Assembly (NCBI RefSeq): GCF_017573545.1
Contig: NZ_JAGEOK010000033.1
Location: 62,001-126,000 of the forward strand
Direction of reading: 5' to 3'
DNA: 64,000 nucleotides
DNA from: Actinomadura nitritigenes
GTDB lineage: Bacteria > Actinomycetota > Actinomycetes > Streptosporangiales > Streptosporangiaceae
In this document: piece after piece, positions 26,872 to 35,322 of the stretch
How positions within the stretch are numbered: position 1 is the first letter of the stretch
How the letters are laid out: each line of letters starts with the position of its first letter
Translations under genes and position numbers: made by a program
Notes under the pieces: model-generated
What the model was told of the DNA's origin: nothing
The model's database searches: none
Seen by the model: only the letters and a program-made list of their open reading frames with translations

Positions 26872-27627
26872 ATGGATCGGCGTCAGCAACGGAGCCTGCG
26901 GGGCGGCAATGCGGTGGCCGCCGTGCTGCACACCGCCCAGGCGGTCTTGATCGTCGTGCTGGCCACCGATTTCTCCTTGCCGGTCACCGCGGCCTATCTG
27001 TCCGGGCCGCCAGGAACGGCTCCGCAGGACAGGGTGGTGCTGTTCGACCTGCCGACCGGCCTGGCCGTGGCCGTCTTCCTGGCTCTGTCGGGGGTCGCGC
27101 ATCTACTCGTCTGCACGGTCTGGTGGCGGCGCTACCTCCTCGACCTCGAACGGCGGCGCAACAGCGCCCGCTGGGTGGAGTACTCCCTGTCCGCCTCGCT
27201 GATGATCGTGCTGATCTCCCAGCTCGTCGGCATCGCGGACGTCGCGGCACTGATCGCGATCTTCGGCGTGAACGCGGCAATGATCCTTTTCGGCTGGCTC
27301 CAGGAGAAGTACGAGGAACCCGGCGCTCACGGGTGGCTGCCGTTCACCTTCGGCTGCATCGCCGGGACCGTGCCCTGGATCGCCATCGTCATCTACACGA
27401 TCGCGCCGAAATCACCGTCGCAGGCCGAGCCGCCCGGCTTCGTGTACGGGATCATCGCCTCGTTGTTCGTCCTCTTCAACATCTTCGCGCTGAACCAATG
27501 GCTGCAGTACCGCGCCAAGGGACGCTGGGCCGACTACCTCTTCGGCGAGAAGGGTTACATCGTGCTGAGCCTGACGGCAAAGTCGGCCCTGGCCTGGCAG
27601 ATCTTCGGCGGCACCTTGGCCGGCTGA
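26872..27627 (+). CDS. Heliorhodopsin
   Basis: This 251-residue seven-helix membrane protein has the features of heliorhodopsins, a retinal-protein family with inverted topology (N-terminus in the cytoplasm). The retinal-binding lysine is K237 in VLSLTAKSALAWQ. The probable counterion is E103 in RWVEYSLSAS, exactly 134 residues before it as in the first described member 48C12. Histidines 20 and 77 sit where that protein has its functional His pair. The long loop between helices A and B (about 40-60) is typical. I start at the ATG at 26872 with GGGAG upstream; a GTG at 26836 would add 12 residues. Heliorhodopsins do not pump ions; some modulate partner enzymes. No retinal synthesis gene or other rhodopsin is in the window. 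Confidence 0.9.
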   Translation: MDRRQQRSLRGGNAVAAVLHTAQAVLIVVLATDFSLPVTAAYLSGPPGTAPQDRVVLFDLPTGLAVAVFLALSGVAHLLVCTVWWRRYLLDLERRRNSARWVEYSLSASLMIVLISQLVGIADVAALIAIFGVNAAMILFGWLQEKYEEPGAHGWLPFTFGCIAGTVPWIAIVIYTIAPKSPSQAEPPGFVYGIIASLFVLFNIFALNQWLQYRAKGRWADYLFGEKGYIVLSLTAKSALAWQIFGGTLAG

Positions 27628-28021
27628 GATCAATGAGGATCCGACGGGCTTACAAGGGCCCACGGCCTTTACATTGTAGATTTCGAACCCTTCGGGCGGA
27701 CGTCCCAGCTTTCGACCGTCGAGACAGCGATCGCCGCCTCCACAAGGTCGGGACGTATCACTCAGGCGGCTCACCAACCTCATTTGGCTGATGCGGCTGC
27801 CCGCCGCCCCCAGCGCCTCCACCGGTGTTCGCGTGGCGCTGAGGGCGAGGCCGACCATGGCCACGGTCTGCACAGGGGCGGGTCAACGCGTGCAGGTTCT
27901 GCATGGGCGCCGGGTTCGACTCGAACTGGCCTGGGCCGGAACGCCGCATTGGGAACTCGCGCGCTGCGGCGGGTGGCCGACGCCGTGGCGCTTCCAGCCG
28001 CCCCCGTCTTGGCGCAGGTTC
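27628..28021. other. Intergenic region between convergent genes
   Basis: These 394 bases hold nothing I recognise. There is no clean terminator hairpin for the heliorhodopsin gene. Local base composition dips just after its stop (27640-27700), unlike the neighbouring genes. Confidence 0.4.
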
Positions 28022-28948
28022 CTAGGACGCCATGTAGTCATCGGTGTAGGCGAGGATGGCGTGTACCTGCTCGGCGACCCGACGAGGGCAGAGTTCGCCG
28101 CGCTCGTCCGGTGTTGCCGGGCGAGGCGGGGCGGCGAGTTTGACGCCCGGGTGGCCTTCGCGGTGCGAGCAGGGCTCCTCGCGCGGCGTGAGGTCGACGG
28201 TCGCCAGTGCCTTCCGGTAGAGCGCGACGATGCCGGGGGCGGTGGAGCTCCAGTAGCAGTGCTTGGCGAGCAGGCAGACGGCGATCGCCAGGCGGGGTCG
28301 TTCGGCTTCGGGGGCAGCGGCGAGCAGCCGTCGCGCCGACCAGATCGCCGCGCTCTGTGCCTGCTGGTCGACCTGGCTGCGCCGCTGCCGTTCCAGGTCG
28401 GTGATCAGGGCGTCGAACGCGGTACGACCGTCGGCGGTGAGGTAGCGCGCGTCGAGGTGGTCCGTCTCGGGAACGCCGAACCGTTGGCGGAGAGCGGATC
28501 GCAGTGCGGAGGCCGTGTCGGCCGCCAGGAGCGCGAGGTGGCCCGGGCAAGCGGCGGCCTCGGCGGTCCCCCGGGCGCCCGGGGCGCCGATCATTTCGAT
28601 CAGAGCGGCCATCTCCTCCGGATCGTCGGCGTCGGCGAGTTCGGGATGTTCGTGCCCGCCCGCACAGCCCGCGGCGGTGAGCGCCGCCTCGGCCCGCTCG
28701 GCCGCCTCGGCCAGCGCCGTGACCAGTTCACGGTCCGCGATCTTCCAGTGCACGTACCAGCGGCTCGCCCACAGCGCCGCCAGCATGGCTCGACCGTGCG
28801 GCCCACCCGGGTCGGCGCTCACCTCGCTGCCGATCCGGCCGAGCAACTCGGGCGGATCGGCGTAGGGGTAGCCGTGTGCCATGGAGGCGATCTCGCTTGC
28901 CAGGCTCGGGTAGTCGGTGGTGTCCACCAAGGGGCTCCGGTTCGTCAC
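28022..28948 (-). CDS. Hypothetical protein
   Basis: This protein of about 308 residues is not recognised. The codon pattern is typical of a real gene. It is mostly helical by inspection, soluble, with Ala-rich helices in the middle (about 60-210) and the segments DDPEEMAALIEMIGAPG and LAIAVCLLAKHCYW as its most distinctive parts; the C-terminus ends in ILAYTDDYMAS. The start is uncertain: the GTG at 28948 (VTNRSPL) is used here, but a GTG at 28927 or the ATG at MAHGYPYADP are alternatives and none has a clear ribosome site. It stands alone between the heliorhodopsin gene and an integrase fragment. Confidence 0.6.
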   Translation of the reverse strand: MTNRSPLVDTTDYPSLASEIASMAHGYPYADPPELLGRIGSEVSADPGGPHGRAMLAALWASRWYVHWKIADRELVTALAEAAERAEAALTAAGCAGGHEHPELADADDPEEMAALIEMIGAPGARGTAEAAACPGHLALLAADTASALRSALRQRFGVPETDHLDARYLTADGRTAFDALITDLERQRRSQVDQQAQSAAIWSARRLLAAAPEAERPRLAIAVCLLAKHCYWSSTAPGIVALYRKALATVDLTPREEPCSHREGHPGVKLAAPPRPATPDERGELCPRRVAEQVHAILAYTDDYMAS

Positions 28949-29279
28949 GACGGTGATTCGATCTTGAGACGGCCCGGACGAGCACCGAGTTCCGGCCGAC
29001 TGCACCGCCGCCGTCAGTCTGTAGGTTGTGGTTCGACTCCCAACGCGAACACGACCAGGGAAGACACTCGTACTCGGGGAGCAGGATCGGACGCGCCTCC
29101 GACCTCCTTCGGGCGGGCGCGGCGCCATTGTTCGGTTAACTCTTTCAGGGGAGACGACTCAGGGCTCGAAGCCCATTTGTTCGCGCGGCCAACGCCCTGG
29201 CCGACCGGCCGCCGGCCTCCGTGGCGGCGGACCGTCGCTTGGGGCTCGATGGTCGTCGACGCTGCATGGTGCCGGGCAC

Positions 29280-29486
29280 TCACCAACCGCCCCACAGCAC
29301 GTGGATGGCGGTCCCTTCGCCAGCGGCGTGCGCGACCGTGGGAAGCACGCTGGTGTGGGTGCCGACGATCAGCACGATGCCGGAGTGCCTGAGCATCGCC
29401 TTCAACTCCCCCACAGCCAGCCCCAGCATCGCCGCGCCATGCCGCAGGTCGTGCAACCGCACCTGCGGCGACCGGTACCCGGCCAA
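29280..29486 (-). pseudogene. C-terminal fragment of a tyrosine recombinase (phage-type integrase)
   Basis: A 68-codon reading contains VRLHDLRHGAAM, the His-x-x-Arg box of tyrosine recombinases, then LRHSGIVLIVGTHTSVLP and VAHAAGEGTA, which match the end of actinobacterial integrases. The catalytic tyrosine, normally in D-T-Y-T-S-V-L-P, is His here, and the N-terminal and central domains are missing. It is an inactive remnant and suggests an integrated element once ended here. Confidence 0.65.
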
Positions 29487-29668
29487 CTAGCGCGCCGGGT
29501 TCGGTGGAGGCTCTATGGGCTGACGCGAGTTCGACGTCCGGTGCTCTACCACCCGCGGCCCCGATATCGGGCGACGACTCGGGGAGGAACGACCTCCGCA
29601 CTGGTCAGAAGCCGTCCGCTCGTCCACGTTTGCGGAGCGGCGGGTCCTCCGCTGGGCGGCGCCGGGTT

Positions 29669-30136
29669 TCAGTCACGGAACCCGGTCAGGCGCGCATAGA
29701 GCCTCGCCAGGCCAGGCGGGGTGTAGGGCGGGGGTATGGAGTGGCGCTCCCCGGCGGCCGGAGGCGCGAACACTCCGACCGGGTAGAAGAAGATCCGGCG
29801 TTCGGCGTCGGCCGTGCGCAGGTACACCTCCCAGTAGCGCAGCGATGCGTGCAGGGAGATCTCAGTGACGTCGTTCCAGGCGTAGCGCCAGCGTCGCAGC
29901 GCACCCACGATCGTGACGCCCTGGTCGTCGACGATGGCGCGGCTGCGCAGCGCGGCGACGGCCGTCACGAGGGCCGCGGCGAGGACGGCCAGAAGGATGA
30001 TCGCGCCGAGCGTCTCCAGGTACGACAAACCTCGGAGCAGTGCTCGCCCCAGAAGGCCGGCACTGACGGCCAGGAACACCACCAGCACTGTCATGATCGA
30101 CAGATAGCGGTAACAGCGCACGGTTCGTCGTTCCAT
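29669..30136 (-). CDS. Membrane protein with bacterial PH domain
   Basis: This 155-residue protein has two membrane helices near the N-terminus (about 11-33 and 42-63), then a bacterial pleckstrin-homology-like domain (about 66-150) recognisable by SRAIVDDQGVTIVGALRRWRY and the strand WNDVTEISLH. Such small PH proteins are common in actinomycetes and their role is unknown. The ATG at 30136 begins MERRTVRCYRYLS. It is single and unlinked to the flanking genes. Confidence 0.75.
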   Translation of the reverse strand: MERRTVRCYRYLSIMTVLVVFLAVSAGLLGRALLRGLSYLETLGAIILLAVLAAALVTAVAALRSRAIVDDQGVTIVGALRRWRYAWNDVTEISLHASLRYWEVYLRTADAERRIFFYPVGVFAPPAAGERHSIPPPYTPPGLARLYARLTGFRD

Positions 30137-30675
30137 ACGGCAGATGTCTAGCAGCTTCGGAGCCGGTCACACGAACCCGAAACCCGAGGTCGGGACCTCG
30201 CGGCCAAGAGCGACCTCCTCCCTTCCCGGGTGAGTCGGCGGCCCCTTTGACAACACCGTCGCCCAGGCGTTCTGAAGGCGATTGCAGCATCATCCGGCGG
30301 CAACCGCCTCGCGGCGGTCTGTCCTTGGGAATGATCAAGCCCTGTGTCGAGCCCGTCCCCTGCACGGACGTGGTTTTCGGCAGGCGCGACCGGCCGCCAC
30401 CTCGGGTGACATCCGTCCAGACTGCGTCCCCCGCTTCGTGCGGTGGCTGATGTGCGCCCAGCCGTGCTGAATGCCGTTCATCCTGCTGACGCACAGCCGC
30501 ACCCAGCGGCCGTAGACCATGTACCACTCGTGGCAGTGGCACGACTTCGAAGGCGTCGCGGGGCTTCCACCGGCTGGCACAGTCGCCAGGAGGTGCCTGC
30601 TGGGCAGAAATCTCATGCCCCTGAAGCGCCGTCGATCAACGAAGTCGGCAGTTCGGCGGTGCCGTCCGGGGAGGG
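30137..30675. other. Intergenic region, no gene assigned
   Basis: These 539 bases show no convincing gene. On the minus strand a Cys/His/Trp-containing stretch (about 30430-30545, reading CHCHEWYMVYGRWVRLC) looks coding-like but has no start, ribosome site or known family. It may be a remnant. Confidence 0.35.
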
Positions 30676-31299
30676 TCAGGAGGCTTTCGGGGGCCCGGGG
30701 GCGGTCAGGCCTGCGGTGAGGAACGAGATGACGGTGCCGGTTTCGGGTGGCGTGCTCGCGGTGGCGGGTGTGGGGGTGAGCGGGTGCCCGTAGATCTCCA
30801 GGAGGAGGGTGAAGGCCAGCCGCCACCGGTCGGCGATTTCGCGTGCCGGCAGTTCGGGCATGGCGCGTGCGAGCATCACCTCGAACGGCACCTGGCTGAA
30901 CCAGGGGGACACGCTCGACGGCCGTAGGCCAGGGAGCACGAAGCGGGCCAGCAAGTGGCACAGCATGCGGCCCTTGGCGGTCGTGGACAGCTCCTCGAAC
31001 GGCTCGACGATCGCCGCCACCAGGTCGTTGACCTCGGGGCCCGGTCCGCGATCGGGGTCGGTCGCCGAACGCTCGGCGATCGTCTCCAGCCGCTCCGCCC
31101 ATAGGGGCAGCAGTTCGCGTTCCAGCAGTGCGGTGACGAGACCCTCGCGCGATCCGAAGTGGTAGTGCACCGCGCCCGGGTTCAGCCCGGCCGCGGAGTT
31201 GATCGCCCGGACCGACACCTGCTCGGCCCCCTTCTCCAGGAAGAGGCGTTCGGCGGCGTCGAGGAGCCGGTCGCGGGTGGTCGCGGAGACGTCTGGCAT
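30676..31299 (-). CDS. TetR family transcriptional regulator
   Basis: This 207-residue repressor has an N-terminal helix-turn-helix (about 8-55: TRDRLLDAAERLFLEKG, then SVRAINSAAGLNPGAVHYHF) and a C-terminal ligand domain of the TetR_C_30-like type with the pattern MLCHLLARFVLPG. It is divergent from an SDR/old-yellow-enzyme pair 77 bases away, with a palindrome between them. It therefore probably represses both itself and that pair until a small, likely carbonyl or phenolic, ligand binds. Confidence 0.88.
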   Translation of the reverse strand: MPDVSATTRDRLLDAAERLFLEKGAEQVSVRAINSAAGLNPGAVHYHFGSREGLVTALLERELLPLWAERLETIAERSATDPDRGPGPEVNDLVAAIVEPFEELSTTAKGRMLCHLLARFVLPGLRPSSVSPWFSQVPFEVMLARAMPELPAREIADRWRLAFTLLLEIYGHPLTPTPATASTPPETGTVISFLTAGLTAPGPPKAS

Positions 31300-31332
31300 G
31301 GCCTCATTGCATCACATATGCTGCAATCAGAA

Positions 31333-31349
31333 TTCAATCACTGATTGAA
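31333..31349. promoter_or_regulatory. Palindromic operator between TetR and SDR genes
   Basis: TTCAATCACTGATTGAA is a perfect 8-1-8 palindrome located between the divergent starts. Extra half-sites (CAATCAG at 31324-31330 and TCGATTGAA at 31353-31361) flank it. It is the obvious binding site for the adjacent TetR protein. Confidence 0.65.
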
Positions 31350-31375
31350 AGTCGATTGAAGGGACGTCTGGGATC

Positions 31376-32203
31376 ATGGGAACGTTCGCCGTGACGGGAT
31401 CCGCCTCGGGCATGGGCGCCGCGAGCGCCGCGCTGCTGAGGGACGCAGGGCACACCGTGATCGGTGTCGACCTCCACGACGCGGACATCGTGGCCGACCT
31501 CGGCACGGACGAGGGGCGGCGCACGGCGGTCCAGGAGATCCTGGCCGCCGCCGACGGCGTGCTCGACGGCGTCGCCGCCATCGCCGGGGTCGGGCCGAAC
31601 ATGCGCGATGCGGCCGCCGTCATGTCGATCAACTACTTCGGCCCGGTGGCGCTGCTGGAGGGCCTTCATCCGGCGCTGGTGCGTTCGGGCGCCGGACGCG
31701 CCGTGGTGATCGGGTCGAACTCGGCCACGACCGTACCCCTGATCGACGAGGACCTGGCGGAACTCGCCCTCGCCGGCGACGAGGACGCCGCCCGCGAACG
31801 CGCCCGCGCCGCGCAGAGCGCCATGCCCCCGGAGATCATCGAGATGGCGCCCAGCATCGGCGCCTATGCCACGTCCAAGTTCGCCCTGGCCCGCTGGGTG
31901 CGCCGTACCGCCGTCCAAGCCGATTGGGCGCGGCGCGGAGTGCTGCTGAACGCGATCGCTCCCGGTGCCGTGCTCACGCCGCTCATGCTCGGATCGACCG
32001 GCGCGGCCGCCGAGATGGACCCCGACGAGTTCCCGACGCCGATGCCGCTGGGCGTCTTCGGCCACCCGGAGGACATCGCGTTCTGGGTGCACCAGTTCCT
32101 CAAGCCGCAGGCCCGTTTCACCACCGGAGCGGTCCTGTTCGTCGACGGCGGCACCGACGCCGCCATGCGCCCCGACGCCCAGCCGACGGCGATGACCTTC
32201 TGA
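31376..32203 (+). CDS. SDR family oxidoreductase
   Basis: This 275-residue short-chain dehydrogenase/reductase has the cofactor motif TGSASGMG (residues 7-14), the VDLHDADI acidic strand end favouring NAD(H), the catalytic Ser in VIGSNSATTV and Y-x-x-x-K in YATSKFALARWV. It resembles 3-alpha-hydroxysteroid dehydrogenase-like SDRs. It is followed 19 bases later by an old-yellow-enzyme gene, suggesting a two-step reduction or oxidation of an enone/ketone substrate. Expression should respond to the divergent TetR regulator. Confidence 0.88.
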   Translation: MGTFAVTGSASGMGAASAALLRDAGHTVIGVDLHDADIVADLGTDEGRRTAVQEILAAADGVLDGVAAIAGVGPNMRDAAAVMSINYFGPVALLEGLHPALVRSGAGRAVVIGSNSATTVPLIDEDLAELALAGDEDAARERARAAQSAMPPEIIEMAPSIGAYATSKFALARWVRRTAVQADWARRGVLLNAIAPGAVLTPLMLGSTGAAAEMDPDEFPTPMPLGVFGHPEDIAFWVHQFLKPQARFTTGAVLFVDGGTDAAMRPDAQPTAMTF

Positions 32204-32222
32204 TCCCCGCGAGGAGGACGAC

Positions 32223-33416
32223 GTGACCACCAACGATGTGACCACCACCGAAGCGAGCATCCCGGACGTGTTCGAGCCCGCCCGGCTCGGGCCGCTGACC
32301 CTGCGCAACCGCATCATCAAGTCCGCCACCTTCGAAGGCATGACCAAGGGCGCGCTGGTCTCCGACGACCTGATCGAGTTCCATCGCCGGCACGCCGCGG
32401 GCGGCGTCGGGATGACCACGATGGCCTACTGCGCGGTGGCCCCCGAAGGGCGCACCGAGCGCGACCAGGTCTGGATGCGCCCCGAGGCGCTGCCCGGCCT
32501 GCGCCGCCTCACCGAGGCCGTGCACGCCGAAGGCGCCGCGGCGTCCGCCCAGATCGGACATGCCGGGCCGGTCGCCAACGGAAGGTCCAACGGCGTCCCC
32601 GCCCTGGCGCCGTCCGCCTCGTTCAGCCCGATGAGCATGCAGCGGATCCGCAGCGCCACCGCCGCCGACATCGAACGCGTCGCCAACGCGCACGGCGAGG
32701 CCGCGAAGCTGGCCGTCGAGGCGGGCTTCGACGCGGTCGAGATCCACCTCGGGCACAACTACTTCGCCAGCTCGTTCCTCAGCCCGAAGATCAACAAGCG
32801 GCGGGACGGGTTCGGCGGCTCGCTGGCCAACCGCGCCAAGGTCGCCCTCGGCGCCGCGCGCGCCGTCCGCGACGCCGTCGGCGACCGCGTCGCGATCCTG
32901 GCCAAGCTCAACATGGACGACGGCGTCCCGGGCGGGTTCTGGCTCGATGAGAGCCTCCAGGTCGCCCGCTGGCTGGAGCAGGACGGCAGCGTCGACGCCC
33001 TGGAACTGACCGCCGGAAGCTCCCTGCTGAACCCGATGTACCTGTTCCGCGGCGACGCACCCGTCCGCGAGTTCGCCGCGACGTTCGGCCAGCCGCTGCG
33101 CCTGGGCATCAACCTGGTCGGCGACCGCTTCATCCGCGCCTACCCCTACCAGGAGGCGTTCCTGCTGGACAGCGCCCGCCAGTTCCGCGCCGCACTGGAC
33201 CTGCCGCTGGTGCTGCTCGGCGGCATCACCCAGCGCTCCACCATGGACCTGGCCATGGCGGAGGGCTTCGAGTTCGTCGCCATGGCGCGCGCACTGCTGC
33301 GCGAACCCGACCTCATCAACCGCATCCAGAAGGAGCCGGCCACCCGGTCACTGTGCATCCACTGCAACAAGTGCATGCCGACGATCTTCACCCGGACCCA
33401 CTGCGTCCTCGCCTGA
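32223..33416 (+). CDS. NADH:flavin oxidoreductase/old yellow enzyme family
   Basis: This 397-residue FMN TIM-barrel protein begins with the family's PARLGPLTLRNRIIKSATFEG. It has the QIGHAGPVANG strand, the substrate-binding pair in EIHLGHNYFASSFLSPKINKR and the flavin-phosphate region LLGGITQRSTMDLAM with MARALLREPDL. It ends in a small Cys motif (CIHCNKCMP), seen in OYE relatives that lack the second domain of 2,4-dienoyl-CoA reductase. The GTG start follows GCGAGGAGGAC. It should reduce activated C=C bonds, in a pathway with the preceding SDR. Confidence 0.87.
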   Translation: MTTNDVTTTEASIPDVFEPARLGPLTLRNRIIKSATFEGMTKGALVSDDLIEFHRRHAAGGVGMTTMAYCAVAPEGRTERDQVWMRPEALPGLRRLTEAVHAEGAAASAQIGHAGPVANGRSNGVPALAPSASFSPMSMQRIRSATAADIERVANAHGEAAKLAVEAGFDAVEIHLGHNYFASSFLSPKINKRRDGFGGSLANRAKVALGAARAVRDAVGDRVAILAKLNMDDGVPGGFWLDESLQVARWLEQDGSVDALELTAGSSLLNPMYLFRGDAPVREFAATFGQPLRLGINLVGDRFIRAYPYQEAFLLDSARQFRAALDLPLVLLGGITQRSTMDLAMAEGFEFVAMARALLREPDLINRIQKEPATRSLCIHCNKCMPTIFTRTHCVLA

Positions 33417-33458
33417 CCGGCCACCCGCCCGCCGTGCACGTGAGCCGTGGAGCGGCCC

Positions 33459-33489
33459 GGCCGGCCCGGGATCCGTCACCGGGCCGGCC
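33459..33489. terminator. Bidirectional terminator hairpin
   Basis: GGCCGGCCCGG pairs perfectly with CCGGGCCGGCC across a nine-base loop. It lies between the convergent OYE and GH5 genes; a T-run (TTTTT near 33510) follows on the plus strand. Confidence 0.7.
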
Positions 33490-33530
33490 AGACCTGATCG
33501 CACGGCCTTTTTCCTGGAACTGCCGGCGGG

Positions 33531-34679
33531 TCAGAAGAGCAGGTTGACCCAGGAGCGCCAGCCGTCGTTCGCGTCGACCATGCTGAACGGGCCGTTCCCG
33601 CCCTCGGAGTAGTACTCCCACCAGGCGTAACCGAGACCCTTGGACTTGTAGAGGGCGACCTTGTCCTTGATGTACTGGTCATGGCCGGTAAGGCCGTTGC
33701 CGATACCGAACTCGCCGATCCAGATCGGGAGCCCTTCGGCTTGGGCCATGTCGAGCTGGACCTGCAGATGGGAGGCGAGCGCGGTCTTGTTCGCCGGGTC
33801 GTAGCCGGTCGACCCGTCGGAGGGATTGGGAACCAGCCCGAGCCCGGTGTCGTCGTCGTAGCCGTTCGTGTAGCCGCTCTCGGGATCACCGTTGTAATAG
33901 TCGTGGACGGACCAGATCAGGTTGCTGCGGTTAGTCGGAGTGAACGACGAAAACGACGAGGCGGGCACCTTCGCGTCGCCGTACGACGGTTCCAGCATGA
34001 TGTTGGTGGCGCTGTCCTTGGCCCGGATCGCATCGACGATCCGGGTGTAGTCGGACAGCAGCCGCGCGGACTTCGTGGACGAGCGGAACGGCTCGTTGAC
34101 CGGGTCGTACGCAGCGACCGCGGGCTCGTCCCGGTACCGGTTGGCGATGGTCTGCAAGAAGCCCAGTCCGTTCTCGACGACCGCGTCCAGGCCCTCGACG
34201 GAACCGTCGTCCGTGGGCGTCACCCGCGCCCACTGCGGCACGTGCTCCTGGCCGTCGGGGCTCCCTGACATGTGAACGCAGTCGAGAATGACGTACAGCC
34301 CGGCGGACTTGGCCCGCGTCACCGCCGTCGCGAGGGTGGAGAACGCCGTCTCGTTCCATTCCCCTTCGGTCGGCTGGAACATGTCCCAGAACAGGACCAT
34401 GCGGACCGAGGTGAATCCCTTCGCCTTGATCGAGTCGTAGGTCGCCTGGTCCCAGGTGTCGGTGTCGTACGCGTCCCAGAGCGGCTGGATGTTGGGGCCG
34501 ACAAGCTGATGCGGGGTTCCGGCCGGGTCGACGAACGCGTGTGAGGACGTGGCGTGCAGCCGCGTCGTCACGGCGGCGTCCTGGAGGGCCGGCAGGCGGG
34601 CAGGGGCGGCTTCGGCCGTTCCGGCGGCTCCGACCGTCATGAGAAGCGTGGCTAAGGCGAGCCCGACCGATCGGCGCAT
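33531..34679 (-). CDS. Secreted glycoside hydrolase family 5 (cellulase-type)
   Basis: This 382-residue protein begins with a Sec signal peptide (MRRSVGLALATLLMTVGAAG, cleavage near AEA-AP). The mature TIM barrel shows the GH5 hallmarks: GFTSVRMVLFWDMFQP, the acid/base Glu in AAYDPVNEP and the nucleophile Glu in IWIGEFGIG. SVHDYYNG supplies the conserved His-x-Tyr. It hydrolyses a beta-glycosidic link in an extracellular glycan or glycolipid; endoglucanase and endoglycosylceramidase-like members look alike here. The ATG at 34679 has a GAGAGAGGA ribosome site. No carbohydrate-binding module. It is a single-gene unit. Confidence 0.87.
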   Translation of the reverse strand: MRRSVGLALATLLMTVGAAGTAEAAPARLPALQDAAVTTRLHATSSHAFVDPAGTPHQLVGPNIQPLWDAYDTDTWDQATYDSIKAKGFTSVRMVLFWDMFQPTEGEWNETAFSTLATAVTRAKSAGLYVILDCVHMSGSPDGQEHVPQWARVTPTDDGSVEGLDAVVENGLGFLQTIANRYRDEPAVAAYDPVNEPFRSSTKSARLLSDYTRIVDAIRAKDSATNIMLEPSYGDAKVPASSFSSFTPTNRSNLIWSVHDYYNGDPESGYTNGYDDDTGLGLVPNPSDGSTGYDPANKTALASHLQVQLDMAQAEGLPIWIGEFGIGNGLTGHDQYIKDKVALYKSKGLGYAWWEYYSEGGNGPFSMVDANDGWRSWVNLLF

Positions 34680-35322
34680 GGGCGTCCTCTCTCTCCAGGG
34701 GATCGAATTCGCAGGGATCCTATGCCGGGCTTCCCCAATCCGGGCTCCGGAGCGCAAAAGCGTTGAAACGCTCTTGTGAACGTCGCGGCCCGCCCGGCGC
34801 GAATGTCGTCGGGCGTCAGCGAACCGCGGTCGAAGACCATCAGCGTGCGGCCGCCGCCGCGCAAGCGCGCACCGAAGCGGGCTCGGAAGGATCGGGCCCT
34901 TCTTTGTTCACCAAGGCCGTGGGCGGCAGTGCCGCGATGAGTGGGAGAACGCTCTCGATGCGAGCCGGGCGTGGTGACGCCGGATCGGCCACGAGCGGCC
35001 GGTGGCTTTGACGACGGGCGACCGCATCGGCGTCCAGGGCGAAAGACCTGGGCGAGGTGAGCCGCGATATCGCCGCCGTCCATCTACCGACCGAGACGGT
35101 GTGGGGGTCGGGGACGTTCCACACAAGTGCGGCGGGGCAGGGAACGACCTCTCGCAATGCCGTGCGAGTTCGGGCGAGGGTGTCGGACCCATCGCCGTGC
35201 GGCGCGGCCGAGGCCATCAACGCTCTCGCTCTCTTCCTGCGCCTGGCCGGAGACGGCCGGGAGCCCCGCCCGGTGGGCGGGGCTCATTGGCGGGCGGCCG
35301 GTGGCCGCTTCGCTCTCGGCGG
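34680..35322. other. Intergenic region with one doubtful reading frame
   Basis: These 643 bases hold no gene I can name. A minus-strand frame at 34840-35220 (126 codons, containing PAALVWNVPDPHTVSVGRW) has acceptable codon use but no ribosome site or family match; it may be a decayed gene. The rest is unremarkable. Confidence 0.35.

Noticed and set aside
27640..27700. Possible tRNA-Thr-like anticodon loop on the minus strand
   Set aside because: The anticodon stem needs an eight-base loop and no T-stem or acceptor stem pairs.
29021..29057. tRNA-like segment with GGTTCGACTCC
   Set aside because: It matches a T-loop, but only three of five T-stem pairs form, no CCA end is in place and no D-arm or anticodon arm lies upstream. 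At most an old attachment scar.
34840..35220. 126-codon minus-strand frame
   Set aside because: Plausible amino-acid mix but no ribosome site, family motif or operon context; not called as a gene.
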